A DNA stretch of 64,000 nucleotides from Lysinibacillus contaminans (GCF_001278945.1 NZ_LGRV01000003.1:2046001-2110000), one strand, 5' to 3'; positions 43,369 to 53,197 are shown, numbered from the stretch's first letter. A program made the numbers and translations. Notes: generated by a model not told the origin, from the sequence alone.

Positions 43369-43788
43369 ATGGATTTTACGCTCAATTTAGTCCCTAATCA
43401 GCAAGCTATCTATTTTGTTGACGAGACGATGACTAGCTATACCAACTTATATAATATCCCTAGTAAGAAGGAATTATGTTTTGTTGTTCATGAGTTAGTC
43501 ATTAATGCCGTAGAAGCGATGAATCATGCGAATTTAAATGAAGTAGAAAAAATTCAAGTACACGTTTCACAGGACGAAGAATTAGTCAAAGTTACTGTGA
43601 TCGATCAAGCAAAAGGGATACCTGAGAAAGATTGGGAAAAGTTTCTTCAATTCGATTTAGAAGACCCTACTTATTCAGACCGTGGCCGAGGTCTATTTTT
43701 TGTAAAAAATATGGTCGATGAAATTTGGTTTGAAAACGTATCAGATACAAAATTTTTAGTGGGTATTTCAAAAAAAATTGGTGCGTAA
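43369..43788 (+). CDS. RsbW-like serine kinase / ATP-binding protein
   Basis: A 139-residue GHKL ATPase of the anti-sigma kinase type (HATPase_c_2). The N box is [14 protein letters not shown]1 is DQAKGIP, and the lid and G2 segment is [18 protein letters not shown]. It would phosphorylate the STAS protein and hold a target while the STAS protein is phosphorylated. The frame opens with a GTG that lies in the ribosome binding site, so ATG 43369 is used. It starts 14 bases after the phosphatase stop. Confidence 0.83.
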   Translation: MDFTLNLVPNQQAIYFVDETMTSYTNLYNIPSKKELCFVVHELVINAVEAMNHANLNEVEKIQVHVSQDEELVKVTVIDQAKGIPEKDWEKFLQFDLEDPTYSDRGRGLFFVKNMVDEIWFENVSDTKFLVGISKKIGA

Positions 43789-43814
43789 TGTATATGACAA
43801 TTGGAGGAATTATG

Positions 43815-45509
43815 ATGAAATGGAATGTCCACAGAAAGATGAACTTTCTTGTATTTAATTGTATTTTACTTCTGACATCCCTTCTTGCTGGGATTAATTT
43901 TTATGTTTCCAAAAACAATCTTTTGGAAAGTGCAGATACTAAACTATTATCGGATATACAATTAAGTTATCAGTATCTCGATGCAAAAATCCCCGGTGAG
44001 TGGAAAATCATTGATGACAAATTGTATAAAGGCGATGTCAATATGGTCGAGAATTTCGACATCGTAGATAAGGTCGGCGAGCTAACAAACGGGAATGTGG
44101 TGTCAATCTTTCAAAACGACACAAGAATCAGTACAAATGTTGTAGATAATGGTAAACGAGCGATGCTTACAAAAGTATCTGACGAGGTAGCCACTGTTGT
44201 TTTGGAACAAAAAAAGCGATTCATTGGTTCAGCAAATGTTTTAGGTGAACTGTATCAAGGAGCATATGATCCAATTTTAGATAGTAAAGGCGAGGTAATC
44301 GGCGTTTGGGCTACAGCCGTTCCAACAGTACCTTATATAACGATTGCTACCAAATCCGCCATAAAAAATATCGCTATTTCTATAGGGATTGCCATTTTAA
44401 TTATCGCTTGCATAAGCATCTTCTTGAAACGACAAATAATCACACCTATTAATATCTTAAATTCAAATGCGAAAGAACTAGCTAATCTCAACTTGAATGT
44501 AAAGTTATTAAATGCGAAAGGCAATGACGAAATTGCTGATTTAGCCCATGCTTTTAGAGACATGAAAGACCGTTTGACAGAGACGATTACAACGGTAGCT
44601 AGCAGCTCCAATCAAATTGCGAATTCCTCACAATTATTAGCAGAGTCATCTCACCAAACAAGTGAATCGGCCAATCAAATTGCATTGACGATGAATGAAG
44701 TTGCAGTTGGCACAACGACTCAATCTGATCAATCTGAACGAATTGTATCGATGATGCAACAAACGATTGAAGAAGTAACGCACAGTTTAAAAAACGCAGA
44801 AGAAACTTTGAAAAACGCAGTAGACTCGACACATATAGCTCGCAAAGGCGAAGAAGCAATTAATGAAGCCATCAAGCATTTAAGCACCGTAACGCAAACG
44901 GTCTCCTATGCTACCGACTCTATTCAAAAGTTAGGAAAGCGTTCAGAAGAAATCGGCGGAATTATTACGGTCATTACCGGTATTGCCGACCAAACTAATT
45001 TACTTGCCTTAAATGCGGCAATTGAAGCCGCTAGAGCAGGCGAGCAAGGAAAAGGTTTTGCAGTCGTAGCATCAGAGGTTCGCCAGCTTGCAGAGCAATC
45101 TAGCCTAGCTTCTGGACAAATTACAAATTTAATCAATGACATCCAAGCAGAAACGTCTGTGACTGTTCGAACAATGGAAAGTAACTTACATGCAGTAGAA
45201 GAACAGGTTACGATCATCAATAAAGGCGGCACCGCATTAAAAGAAATTGTAGCAAAAGTAGTTGAAACAGAAGAAGGTGTTGAACAAATGAGATCCGCAT
45301 TCACTAATGTAAATGTGAATTCTTTGAATGTGCAACAGGCGATTCACGACATATCGCGAATTATTGAAGATTCAGCAGCCGCTACAGAAGAAATTGCCGC
45401 AACTTCTGAAGAACAATATGCAACAGTTGCTGAAATTACACAAAGTTCTGATGAATTAGCGGTGATTGCCGACAATTTACGCAACGAAGTGAATAAATTC
45501 CAGTTCTAA
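43815..45509 (+). CDS. Methyl-accepting chemotaxis protein with Cache sensor
   Basis: A 564-residue transmembrane receptor. TM1 is at about 10-30, a single-Cache-like sensor domain at about 35-185 ([35 protein letters not shown]), TM2 at about 195-215, then HAMP, then a long cytoplasmic coiled coil. The coil carries the signalling tip [38 protein letters not shown]. The frame begins nine codons earlier, but GGAGG sets the start at ATG 43812 or 43815. It sits inside a partner-switching cluster with no che genes, which is unusual and suggests shared signalling. Confidence 0.9.
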   Translation: MKWNVHRKMNFLVFNCILLLTSLLAGINFYVSKNNLLESADTKLLSDIQLSYQYLDAKIPGEWKIIDDKLYKGDVNMVENFDIVDKVGELTNGNVVSIFQNDTRISTNVVDNGKRAMLTKVSDEVATVVLEQKKRFIGSANVLGELYQGAYDPILDSKGEVIGVWATAVPTVPYITIATKSAIKNIAISIGIAILIIACISIFLKRQIITPINILNSNAKELANLNLNVKLLNAKGNDEIADLAHAFRDMKDRLTETITTVASSSNQIANSSQLLAESSHQTSESANQIALTMNEVAVGTTTQSDQSERIVSMMQQTIEEVTHSLKNAEETLKNAVDSTHIARKGEEAINEAIKHLSTVTQTVSYATDSIQKLGKRSEEIGGIITVITGIADQTNLLALNAAIEAARAGEQGKGFAVVASEVRQLAEQSSLASGQITNLINDIQAETSVTVRTMESNLHAVEEQVTIINKGGTALKEIVAKVVETEEGVEQMRSAFTNVNVNSLNVQQAIHDISRIIEDSAAATEEIAATSEEQYATVAEITQSSDELAVIADNLRNEVNKFQF

Positions 45510-45564
45510 ATAGTAAGTGATCGAATCTATTATATTAAGAGAAAAAATGGGGGGACAATATAAG

Positions 45565-45951
45565 ATGGATCATAAAAAAATCACGGTTAAAATTGATACA
45601 AAAGCAGACTATATTTCAATAGCATTTACAGGTGATTTAGAATACGGAATAATTGAAGATGTAAAAAAAGAACTACAAGGTCTAAGTTTTGAAACAGAGC
45701 ACGGTTATATTATCGACATGCAAAAAGTAACGAATGTTGATAGTACCGGATTTGGCATGATTGTCAATTTCGCAAAGAAAGTGTCGGTTAAAGGGAAAAA
45801 GATTGTCATTATCGTTGTTGATGATTTCATTCGAAATTTATTCGCCATTTCGCAATGTGACAAAGTATTTCCCATTGTGACAAAAGAAGAAGATGCAAGA
45901 CTGCTCATAAAGGGTGAGTGGTCCGGAGAATTATCATTAAGTGAGTATTGA
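45565..45951 (+). CDS. STAS domain anti-sigma factor antagonist
   Basis: A 128-residue RsbV/SpoIIAA-like protein. The phosphorylation loop VTNVDSTGFGMIVNFAKK has the conserved Ser after Asp, followed by KKIVIIVVDDFIRNLF. It is the expected substrate of the RsbW-like kinase and the PP2C phosphatase in the cluster. It is about 20 residues longer than RsbV at the C-terminus. The start at 45565 follows a GGGGGG ribosome binding site; the frame is open 16 codons upstream. It ends the cluster before a strong hairpin. Confidence 0.85.
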   Translation: MDHKKITVKIDTKADYISIAFTGDLEYGIIEDVKKELQGLSFETEHGYIIDMQKVTNVDSTGFGMIVNFAKKVSVKGKKIVIIVVDDFIRNLFAISQCDKVFPIVTKEEDARLLIKGEWSGELSLSEY

Positions 45952-46017
45952 TTGTAGGCTATTGTATCGGTCTTAAATTCAACAGAGAAGACCTTTAAGC
46001 ATGGACACCTATAGAAA

Positions 46018-46060
46018 AGCAGAGAGTATTAGTAAGCTAATACTCTCTGCTTCTTTTTAA
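46018..46060. terminator. Bidirectional terminator between the STAS and NSS genes
   Basis: A perfect 15-bp stem (AGCAGAGAGTATTAG at 46018-46032 with 46037-46051) is followed rightward by TCTTTTTAAT. It separates two convergent genes. Confidence 0.9.
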
Positions 46061-47403
46061 TATTGTAATAGCATATTCAACAGCACTACAGTAATTACAA
46101 CCGGCACGATAAATGTCATGAGTACACGATAAGTTGAATAATAACCTTGTCCCATTTTACTACCCGCCAATAATTCTGTTTTCACAAACTCTTTATTCAC
46201 CACATGAATGATGAAAATCGAAATTAGCAAATTACCTACTGGTAGCATTAAATTCGATACTAAAAAGTCTGTTGCATCAAATATCGATTTTCCGAAAATA
46301 GATACATCAGCTAGCACACTAGATGATAATGCCGCCGGAATTGCAGCTAAGAATACTACAACACCTATTAGCATCGTTAACTTCACACGTGAAATGTTCC
46401 ACTTTTCGATAAATGCTGCCACGATAATTTCATAAAGGCTAAACGACGATGTTAGTGTAGCAAATAAAAACAGGAGTAAAAATAAAGCCAAGAACACTTC
46501 ACCAAACGGCATTTGCCCAAACGCAGCCGGTAACACCATAAATAGCAGGCCTGGTCCAGAGGCTGGTTCTAAATCAAAAGCAAACACAACCGGAAAAATT
46601 GCTAGCCCTGCTAAAAACGACACAAGTACTGTAAGTAGCACAACAGAACCCGCTGAATTCGGCAAACTCACATCTTTTTTCAAGTATGAACTATACGTCA
46701 CTAGACAGGAGAACCCGACCGCTAAACCGAAGAACGACTGCCCTAATGCTTCTAGTACCGCTCGACCGGTAATATGTATGAAGTCTGGCCATAAAAAGAA
46801 TTTCACGCCCGCCATCGCACCATCTAATGTTAGCGCACGTATAACTAACACGATAAAAATCGCAAATAATAATGGCATCATCCACTTACTCGCTTTTTCA
46901 ATACCATTTTGTACACCCAGCGAAATAACAAAAACATTCGCAAGCGTAAATATCGCTAAACCGACTAATGTAATCGACGGTGTGCCAGTAATTTTATCAA
47001 ATAACTCAGCTGGGTTAACAGCAGGATCAATAATGGCTCCAGCCACACCAAGACCACTATAGATAAAAATCCAACCACCTACAACACTATAAAAAGTCAG
47101 TAGCAAGAAGCAACCAATTACACCCATACGACCAATCCAAGCCCACGTTGGTTTATTAGGTACAATCTTTTTATATGCCGTCACTGCTTCTGACTGCGTC
47201 CCACGCCCTAAAATATATTCAGATAACAACATCGGCAAGCCAATTAATAACGTAAACAACACGAAAATCAGGAAAAATGCCCCGCCTCCACTTTGTCCTG
47301 TTACGTACGGCAACTTCCAAATCGCACCAAGCCCAATCGCCGCACCCGCCGATGCTAAAATAAATCCTAATTTACTGGACCACTGTCCGTTTTTCTCACT
47401 CAT
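46057..47403 (-). CDS. Neurotransmitter:sodium symporter (NSS/SNF) family transporter
   Basis: A 448-residue integral membrane protein with about 11 helices. The N-terminus (SKLGFILASAGAAIGLGAIWKLPYVTGQSGGGAFFLIF) is the first unwound helix of LeuT-type sodium symporters with its sodium-binding residues. Family members import amino acids or related amines with sodium. Bacillus relatives are YocR and YhdH. It is monocistronic, with no regulator adjacent. The substrate cannot be told from sequence. Confidence 0.92.
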   Translation of the reverse strand: MSEKNGQWSSKLGFILASAGAAIGLGAIWKLPYVTGQSGGGAFFLIFVLFTLLIGLPMLLSEYILGRGTQSEAVTAYKKIVPNKPTWAWIGRMGVIGCFLLLTFYSVVGGWIFIYSGLGVAGAIIDPAVNPAELFDKITGTPSITLVGLAIFTLANVFVISLGVQNGIEKASKWMMPLLFAIFIVLVIRALTLDGAMAGVKFFLWPDFIHITGRAVLEALGQSFFGLAVGFSCLVTYSSYLKKDVSLPNSAGSVVLLTVLVSFLAGLAIFPVVFAFDLEPASGPGLLFMVLPAAFGQMPFGEVFLALFLLLFLFATLTSSFSLYEIIVAAFIEKWNISRVKLTMLIGVVVFLAAIPAALSSSVLADVSIFGKSIFDATDFLVSNLMLPVGNLLISIFIIHVVNKEFVKTELLAGSKMGQGYYSTYRVLMTFIVPVVITVVLLNMLLQY

Positions 47404-47501
47404 CTCATCAAACTCCTCAACTCTCTATACTCATTCTCATTTTACATGAAAAAGCACAACTAAAAAACCCCCGAGCACGATTGCGCCCAAGGGTTATCAT
47501 G

Positions 47502-48089
47502 TTATTTTGTTAAATACATCGCACGTTGTTGGTCAACCCATTTACGCATCGTTGTATACAATAGCGCCATTATTAACGTTATTAAAACACCTTTCACAAG
47601 GTTAAATGGTAAAATACCCGCTACGATCATTGTATATAATGAATTTCCAACAACCGGCTCCATACCTAAGAAGTATGTGTACATTGGTAAAAACACAGCG
47701 TAGTTTAAGAAGCTCATACCAACGGCCATCGTTACTGTTCCCACAACTAAACCACTTACAAGACCAGACATTGTTTTAAAGCGATTAAAAATAAATGTTA
47801 CTGGTAAAATAAATAAAATTCCTGTTGCAAAGTTTGCAATATGGCCAACAGGTACCCCTGTTGGTGTGCCCGAGAAGACCCAATCTAGCACATTCTTAAA
47901 TAATTCTACTAAAATACCCGCTACCGGTCCCATTGTGATTGCTGCGATAAGTGCAGGCATGTCACTGAAATCCACTTCTAAAAACGCTGGAAATGGTGGA
48001 ATTGGGAAATTGAAAAGCATTAGTAAAAATGAAATACTGCTGAGCATACCAATCGTAATAAATGATTGTAGTTTAAGATTTTTCTTCAT
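47502..48089 (-). CDS. ribU: Riboflavin ECF transporter S component RibU
   Basis: A 195-residue membrane protein with six helices that binds riboflavin and works with a shared ECF energising module. The motif SFLLMLFNFPIPPFPAFLEVDFSDMPALIAAITMGP is the hallmark of RibU. The frame continues 33 codons upstream, but GAGGAGAG precedes ATG 48089. A complete FMN riboswitch and terminator lie upstream, so import is switched off when flavin is plentiful. Confidence 0.95.
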   Translation of the reverse strand: MKKNLKLQSFITIGMLSSISFLLMLFNFPIPPFPAFLEVDFSDMPALIAAITMGPVAGILVELFKNVLDWVFSGTPTGVPVGHIANFATGILFILPVTFIFNRFKTMSGLVSGLVVGTVTMAVGMSFLNYAVFLPMYTYFLGMEPVVGNSLYTMIVAGILPFNLVKGVLITLIMALLYTTMRKWVDQQRAMYLTK

Positions 48090-48163
48090 TGTAAAACTCT
48101 CTCCTCTTTGCTGATTCGATCTCACAAGAAGAGAGGCCACGATGCTATCGATTCCTGTCCACG

Positions 48164-48193
48164 AAAAAACCCCTATGCACGAAAGCATAAGGG
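48164..48193 (-). terminator. Riboswitch-controlled terminator before ribU
   Basis: Read leftward, CCCTTATGC (48193-48185) pairs with GCATAGGGG (48178-48170), followed by TTTTTT. It lies between the FMN aptamer and ribU and is the likely expression platform. Confidence 0.85.
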
Positions 48194-48317
48194 AGAATAG
48201 GCATGATTAAAAAACGCCATTTATAGCTATTTTTTTTGCGCAAACTGTGTAAAAAAGATACACAAAAAAACGTTCGCACATAGCTACAATTCGTAACAAC
48301 GAATGACGATCGTACCT

Positions 48318-48504
48318 CCATCTTCTCCCATCCAGACTGTAACTGTCGGCCTTGGAATCACACCAAGTCAGCCATGCAAAAAAATTGCACAGGTCGCGGG
48401 CTGAAGAGTAGTATTGTAAATTTTCGAGTTTGTGTAATTTTAAAATACACAAACAATTTACGACTCTATTACCGCCGGTAGGGAATTTCACCCTGCCCCG
48501 AAGA
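48318..48504 (-). ncRNA. FMN riboswitch (RFN element)
   Basis: Read leftward, the leader of ribU contains the RFN blocks in order: GGGGCAGGGTGAAATTCCC, ACCGGCGGTAAT, AGCCCGCGACC, GGTGTGATTCCAAGGCCGACAG and CAGTCTGGATGGGAGAAGATGG. These build the six-stem FMN aptamer. One helix is lengthened by a long AT-rich inverted repeat near 48416-48458. A terminator follows at 48164-48193. Binding of FMN is expected to end transcription early. Confidence 0.97.
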
Positions 48505-48629
48505 TGAATCAATATTATTTTATCTTACAACTCTACTATAATGAATTATGATGCAAAAGTAAATAGTTCCGCTTAAAAATTATTCCTATTTGTTTTGTAT
48601 GCATTAAACAATTTTATTCTAGCTATGTT

Positions 48630-48660
48630 AAAACAGCTACCCAAAATGGATAGCTGTTCC
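48630..48660 (-). terminator. Terminator of sigX-rsiX
   Basis: Read leftward, AACAGCTATCC pairs with GGGTAGCTGTT around a TTTT-containing loop, followed by a short TTT run just after the rsiX stop codon. Confidence 0.65.
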
Positions 48661-48664
48661 TATA

Positions 48665-49960
48665 CTACTGCATATATTGCTTATTGGCTCCTATGGGCAT
48701 TGGCAAATAATTTGTCAGATCAAAGCCTTCCCAGCTGTCTTGCACAACATTTTCAAGAAGTACTTTTTTATCAAAGCTTGCGGCTGTCAGCATCATCGCT
48801 TCCACAAGCTGCGTCGCAGGGACTGCGTCGAGTGTTGTTAAATCGAGCGGGACATTAAACGTCACGACAACACCGTCTTCTACCTCCGTTACAGCATACG
48901 TCACACCTTCTGGTATAACTGGTACATAAATATCATTGTTTTTATGCCGCATCGCCGTAAACGCTTCTGTCACGGTTTCAAACGTTTGATGGAAATTTGG
49001 CGATAAATATTCTGCACCGTTCGTTTCTTTGAACAAATAATAATTATGGTGATTCACTGTCCCTGTCATTTGCATCGGCTTACTTGGCTCGCCAACCTGT
49101 GAAAACTCATATGCTGTACCATCAGCATTTTTCAAAGCAATCTCTTGATAATCTGAGAATGTGTCTTTTAGTGAACCAGTGTACATACTGACAGTTGCTG
49201 ATGCACCGTCATATTCATTTTCCGCGGGTAACACATGGACAAGCGTCTCTCCTTGCTCTTTCAGCTCACCTTTATAAGGATGATACTCAGAAAAACCCAT
49301 TGCCTCTTCGTCAATTTGCGGTGCATATTTTTCATATAGTTGTAGTGTGGTCGGATTTTCAGCACCAAAATCAGCGACGACACGCTCATTAGGAATAACA
49401 TAGGTCATCGGTATGCTTTCTGCTGCACTACCCGCTAAACCAATGCGGAAGACCGTCGCATCCGCAATATCTTCCTCGTAAACAGATGTTCGTAGTGACA
49501 TCATACGTGTACGATCCGCCATAACACTAGTTTCCATCACAGCATTTGCATTGTCGATGTTTTCAGCTTCATCAGCTTGCATTGTTGAAGAATTTTCCGA
49601 ATCAAAAATCGCTTGATCTTCTGCTGTATTATGATTGAATATCATCGCGCCAGCTAATATTGTGAGCACGAAAACGGAAGCAATACTTACCAAAATAGAT
49701 ATCTTACTATTTTTACGCTTTCTTGTCGCCAGTGTAGTTCTTTCCTCTTCTATGGAAGCCGTCCCTTGACGTTGCTCATGAAAAGTTTCAACGCTAACTA
49801 TTGATTCGTTTGTAGCTGCTTGTAAATGCGGATTCCCCTGCAAGCGAGCGTCTGCCAGCAAGCGTTTCAGCACATCTTCTTTAGAACGGTGATCGGAAAG
49901 CTTAGGGGCGTTGTTCAATAAATTTTCTAGTTGGTCATCATCGAATTTTTTATGAGTCAT
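48665..49960 (-). CDS. rsiX: RsiX-like anti-sigma factor
   Basis: A 431-residue membrane protein. The cytoplasmic N-terminal region of about 100 residues should bind SigX. One membrane helix is at about 100-120 (ISILVSIASVFVLTILAGAMIF), and the rest is extracytoplasmic. It overlaps the sigX stop with ATGA, so translation is coupled. It is longer than Bacillus RsiX (about 368), mostly through the acidic linker after the helix. The place after resE-sigX identifies it more than the sequence does. Confidence 0.82.
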   Translation of the reverse strand: MTHKKFDDDQLENLLNNAPKLSDHRSKEDVLKRLLADARLQGNPHLQAATNESIVSVETFHEQRQGTASIEEERTTLATRKRKNSKISILVSIASVFVLTILAGAMIFNHNTAEDQAIFDSENSSTMQADEAENIDNANAVMETSVMADRTRMMSLRTSVYEEDIADATVFRIGLAGSAAESIPMTYVIPNERVVADFGAENPTTLQLYEKYAPQIDEEAMGFSEYHPYKGELKEQGETLVHVLPAENEYDGASATVSMYTGSLKDTFSDYQEIALKNADGTAYEFSQVGEPSKPMQMTGTVNHHNYYLFKETNGAEYLSPNFHQTFETVTEAFTAMRHKNNDIYVPVIPEGVTYAVTEVEDGVVVTFNVPLDLTTLDAVPATQLVEAMMLTAASFDKKVLLENVVQDSWEGFDLTNYLPMPIGANKQYMQ

Positions 49961-50490
49961 TGCCACTTCGCCTCCTCTCGTATTTCATTTTGTAGCCGTT
50001 CTCGTAAAACTTTGATTGCACGATATTGAGTCGTTTTCACTTTTGCCTCGGTCCAGTCAAGTATTTGCGCCGTTTCCATGATCGATAATTCTTGGAAGAA
50101 GCGCATCACAATGACCATTTTTTGATCTCCTGTACAGTTTTCAAGTGCTGCCTCTAATTGCAGGAATTCATCACTTAATAATAAGGATTCTTCAGGTGAT
50201 GGAGTGGATGAACGTAACTGTTCTGTTTCCCAGTCGAAATAATCGAGTGAATGTTTTTGCCGTACTGTTTGCTTTCTGAAATGGTCAATCGCTACGTTTT
50301 TCGCGATGGCAAAAAGCCATGTTTTTTCACTACTCTTCCCCGTAAACTGATCGTATGAGCGAAGTACACGAACGTAAACTTCATGCGATAAATCCTCGGC
50401 AAGCATGCGATTTTTCACTAAATAAATTAGGAACTGGAATACATCTTGGTGGTAAGCATCGTATAAACGATGGAACACGGAGTCATTCAA
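49957..50490 (-). CDS. sigX: ECF sigma factor SigX
   Basis: A 177-residue ECF sigma factor. Region 2 includes LAEDLSHEVYVRVLRSYDQFTGKSSEKTWLFAIAKNVAIDHFRK, and region 4 includes QKMVIVMRFFQELSIMETAQILDWTEAKVKTTQYRAIKVLRERL. It lies just after resABCDE as in Bacillus subtilis, where SigX governs cell-envelope charge and antimicrobial peptide tolerance. A SigX-like promoter lies directly upstream, so it probably amplifies its own expression when RsiX releases it. Confidence 0.9.
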   Translation of the reverse strand: MNDSVFHRLYDAYHQDVFQFLIYLVKNRMLAEDLSHEVYVRVLRSYDQFTGKSSEKTWLFAIAKNVAIDHFRKQTVRQKHSLDYFDWETEQLRSSTPSPEESLLLSDEFLQLEAALENCTGDQKMVIVMRFFQELSIMETAQILDWTEAKVKTTQYRAIKVLRERLQNEIREEAKWQ

Positions 50491-50519
50491 AGCACTCCAC
50501 CTCCGTTCTCATTGTATTT

Positions 50520-50545
50520 GTCGTTTGACATTCATTAAAGTTACA
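50520..50545 (-). promoter_or_regulatory. SigX-type autoregulatory promoter
   Basis: Read leftward, TGTAAC (50545-50540), a 16-base spacer and CGAC (50523-50520) match the Bacillus SigX promoter pattern. It lies 30 bases before the sigX start. Confidence 0.75.
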
Positions 50546-50715
50546 TCTAATTAAGTAGGCTTCGACTTCGCGCAAAAAAATATGTGATATCTACTGGACC
50601 CAGCGTTCTTTGCCAGAGTTCTACCATTCTTTTTCCGTTTATAAACCCACTGAACAATAGTTAAACTATGTATTTCTCTCACCCCTTTAGAGATGAGAGA
50701 CTTCTGCTGAAAATG

Positions 50716-52488
50716 TTATTCAAATGGTAAATAAAATGTAAAGGTTGTGCCTTCCTGAACCACACTATCTACCATAATATTACCTGAGTGTGCCTTAACG
50801 ATATTTCGAGCTATCGCAAGACCAAGACCTGTGCCGCCTTTTGAACGGGTGCGTGCTTTATCTGCCTTGTAAAAACGTTCAAAGACATACGGTAAATCTT
50901 CTTGTGGAATACCATGCCCAGTATCTTTTACTGAAATTTTCGCGAATGTCGGCTCTTGCTCGACTTTTACTATGACAGAGCCCTCATCTGTATGACGCAG
51001 TGCATTATCTACTAAATTTGTTAACACTTGTTCAATGCGATCCACATCAATACTTATAACTGCATCCTCGCTAAACTCACTGTTAAATATGAGTTGTACA
51101 CCTTTCTCTTTGGCTACTTGTGCGAATTTATGTGTAATGCGTTCAAATGTCGAGTTAATCGGCAATTCGTCTTTATACAGCGACATATGACCTGCCTCCA
51201 TGCGTGCAAGATCCAGTAAATCTGTCACTAGACGGCCCATCCGTTTGGATTCATCATAAATAATTTTCGTAATTTCATTTCGTTCCTCTTGATCTTGAAT
51301 AAAGTCATCCATAAGAGCCTCAGAATAGCCTTGAAGCATGGCAATCGGTGTACGAAGTTCATGTGATACGTTTGCTATAAAGTCTGAACGAAGCTTCTCT
51401 AAGCGATGTTGCTCCGTCATATCACGGATAACCGCAACAGCACCTCGAATCATCTCTCCACTATAAAGCGGGCTTATCGTAAATGTATAATAGCTACCGT
51501 CCATTTCAATTTCCTCTTCTAGCTTATCTTCAAACATCAACACGTGATCGAGCATATGATACAACTCTGGTGGAATTGGTTTCGCACTTTGCGAGCCTTT
51601 ATTGACAAACCATTTTTGCATTAAACGTTCTGCTGGCGGGTTGCTCAGTAAAATAGTACGATCACGGTTAAACGTAATAACCGCATCTGTCATGGACGTT
51701 AAAATATTCGACAGTTGCTCATTTTCCTGATTAATGACCTCTAGGTTGTGCTTTAGTTGACGACCCATTTGGTTAAATGCGACAGCAAGTTGCCCAATTT
51801 CGTCATTTTGTGTCGTTGGCATTTTTGCCTCGAAGTTCCCTTTGGCAATTTCAAAGGCTAGTTCTCTCATTTTACGCAGAGGGGAGGTAATACGTGAAGA
51901 CAAGAAGAATGCAAAGAAAGTTGTTAAGATAAAAGCAATGACTGCCGCTAAAAATACAATTTTCGTTGTTTCTTTTGATGTTTTATGAAGTGCATCTGGG
52001 CTCTGATAAATAAACACCGCACCATGTACTTCATTCTCCACATTTAATGGAAAACCAAGGACGACATACGATTCCATTTTTCCTTCAACTGTCGAGGACG
52101 GCATCATCATTTCTTGAATAATCGGTTCATCAGATTTAAAAACCTTATGAAATGCCTTATTTGCTAGTATCATATCTTGTATTTCTTGTTTATTAACGCC
52201 CTCTTGCATCCCAAACGATACTTCGTAATTATTTAACGCAATCAGTGCATTCGTGCTGTCAGGTAAAATATCTGTTAATAACTCCGAAGTGGCTTCTGCA
52301 GTTTCGTTGTCATCTATAATACTTGCAACCGTTGCAGCGGTTTGACGCAGTGAGCTTTCTGCCTGTTGCATATGATAATTTTGAAGGAATTCAAGCATTA
52401 ATACCGTGAAAACAAACAATACAAATGAAACGAGAAGCAATATGGTTACCCATAGCTTCCCGACAATACTATTCCATATTCTATTCAT
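50716..52488 (-). CDS. resE: Sensor histidine kinase ResE
   Basis: A 590-residue kinase controlling respiration genes with ResD. TM1 is at about 10-35, an extracytoplasmic domain at about 36-165, TM2 at about 170-190, then HAMP, a PAS domain at about 255-350, the HisKA box DFIANVSHELRTPIAMLQGY, and the ATPase with NLVDNALRHT, DTGHGIP and GGTGLGLAI. The frame extends upstream, but ATG 52488 overlaps the resD stop. In Bacillus it responds to oxygen limitation and nitric oxide. Confidence 0.94.
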   Translation of the reverse strand: MNRIWNSIVGKLWVTILLLVSFVLFVFTVLMLEFLQNYHMQQAESSLRQTAATVASIIDDNETAEATSELLTDILPDSTNALIALNNYEVSFGMQEGVNKQEIQDMILANKAFHKVFKSDEPIIQEMMMPSSTVEGKMESYVVLGFPLNVENEVHGAVFIYQSPDALHKTSKETTKIVFLAAVIAFILTTFFAFFLSSRITSPLRKMRELAFEIAKGNFEAKMPTTQNDEIGQLAVAFNQMGRQLKHNLEVINQENEQLSNILTSMTDAVITFNRDRTILLSNPPAERLMQKWFVNKGSQSAKPIPPELYHMLDHVLMFEDKLEEEIEMDGSYYTFTISPLYSGEMIRGAVAVIRDMTEQHRLEKLRSDFIANVSHELRTPIAMLQGYSEALMDDFIQDQEERNEITKIIYDESKRMGRLVTDLLDLARMEAGHMSLYKDELPINSTFERITHKFAQVAKEKGVQLIFNSEFSEDAVISIDVDRIEQVLTNLVDNALRHTDEGSVIVKVEQEPTFAKISVKDTGHGIPQEDLPYVFERFYKADKARTRSKGGTGLGLAIARNIVKAHSGNIMVDSVVQEGTTFTFYLPFE

Positions 52489-53197
52489 TAACGACCTCAA
52501 ACTTGTAACCAACGCCCCAAACAGTGACAATCATTTTCGCGGCATTTTCAGATACACGATTTAACTTTTCACGCAAACGTTTTACATGTGTATCCACTGT
52601 ACGAAGGTCCCCAAAGAAATCATAATGCCAAACTTCTTTTAGTAATTGTTCACGGTCAAATACTTTGTCTGGAGATTTCGCTAGGAAATAGAGTAATTCA
52701 TACTCTTTTGGTGTTAAGTTCACTTCGATGCCTTCTGCCGTTACACGGTGCGCATCGTGATCAATCATTAAGTGTTGGAACACAACTAAATCTTTTGAAG
52801 AAGATGCATTTGGCGTTGGTGAAAATGCCTGTGAGCGACGTAAAATCGCCTTCACACGTAGCACAACCTCACGTGGACTAAATGGCTTTACAATATAATC
52901 ATCTGCGCCTAGCTCAAACCCTTGTACACGGTTTGCTTCCTCGCCTTTTGCAGTTAGTAAAATAATTGGCGTTGCTGATCGTTCGCGGATTTCTCCACAT
53001 ACTTCAAGCCCATCTTTTTCAGGCATCATAATATCAAGCAAAATACAGTGATATTCTTTTTCCAATGACATCTCGATCGCTTCATTACCATTCTCTGCTT
53101 CGTCAACTTGATACCCTTCACGTTCAAGGTACATTTTTAATAAGCGGCGAATACGATCCTCGTCATCTACTACTAATACTGAAATATTTTCTGACAC
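52481..53197 (-). CDS. resD: Response regulator ResD
   Basis: A 238-residue OmpR-type regulator. The receiver has VVDDEDR, the phospho-acceptor Asp in CILLDIMMPEKDG and Lys in IVKPFSP; the winged helix contains ELLYFLAKSPDKVFDREQLLKEVW and VDTHVKRLREKL. The start is GTG. It is coupled to resE by an eight-base overlap. A terminator-like hairpin separates it from resC, so resDE may have its own promoter as well as readthrough. Confidence 0.95.
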   Translation of the reverse strand: MSENISVLVVDDEDRIRRLLKMYLEREGYQVDEAENGNEAIEMSLEKEYHCILLDIMMPEKDGLEVCGEIRERSATPIILLTAKGEEANRVQGFELGADDYIVKPFSPREVVLRVKAILRRSQAFSPTPNASSSKDLVVFQHLMIDHDAHRVTAEGIEVNLTPKEYELLYFLAKSPDKVFDREQLLKEVWHYDFFGDLRTVDTHVKRLREKLNRVSENAAKMIVTVWGVGYKFEVVNE

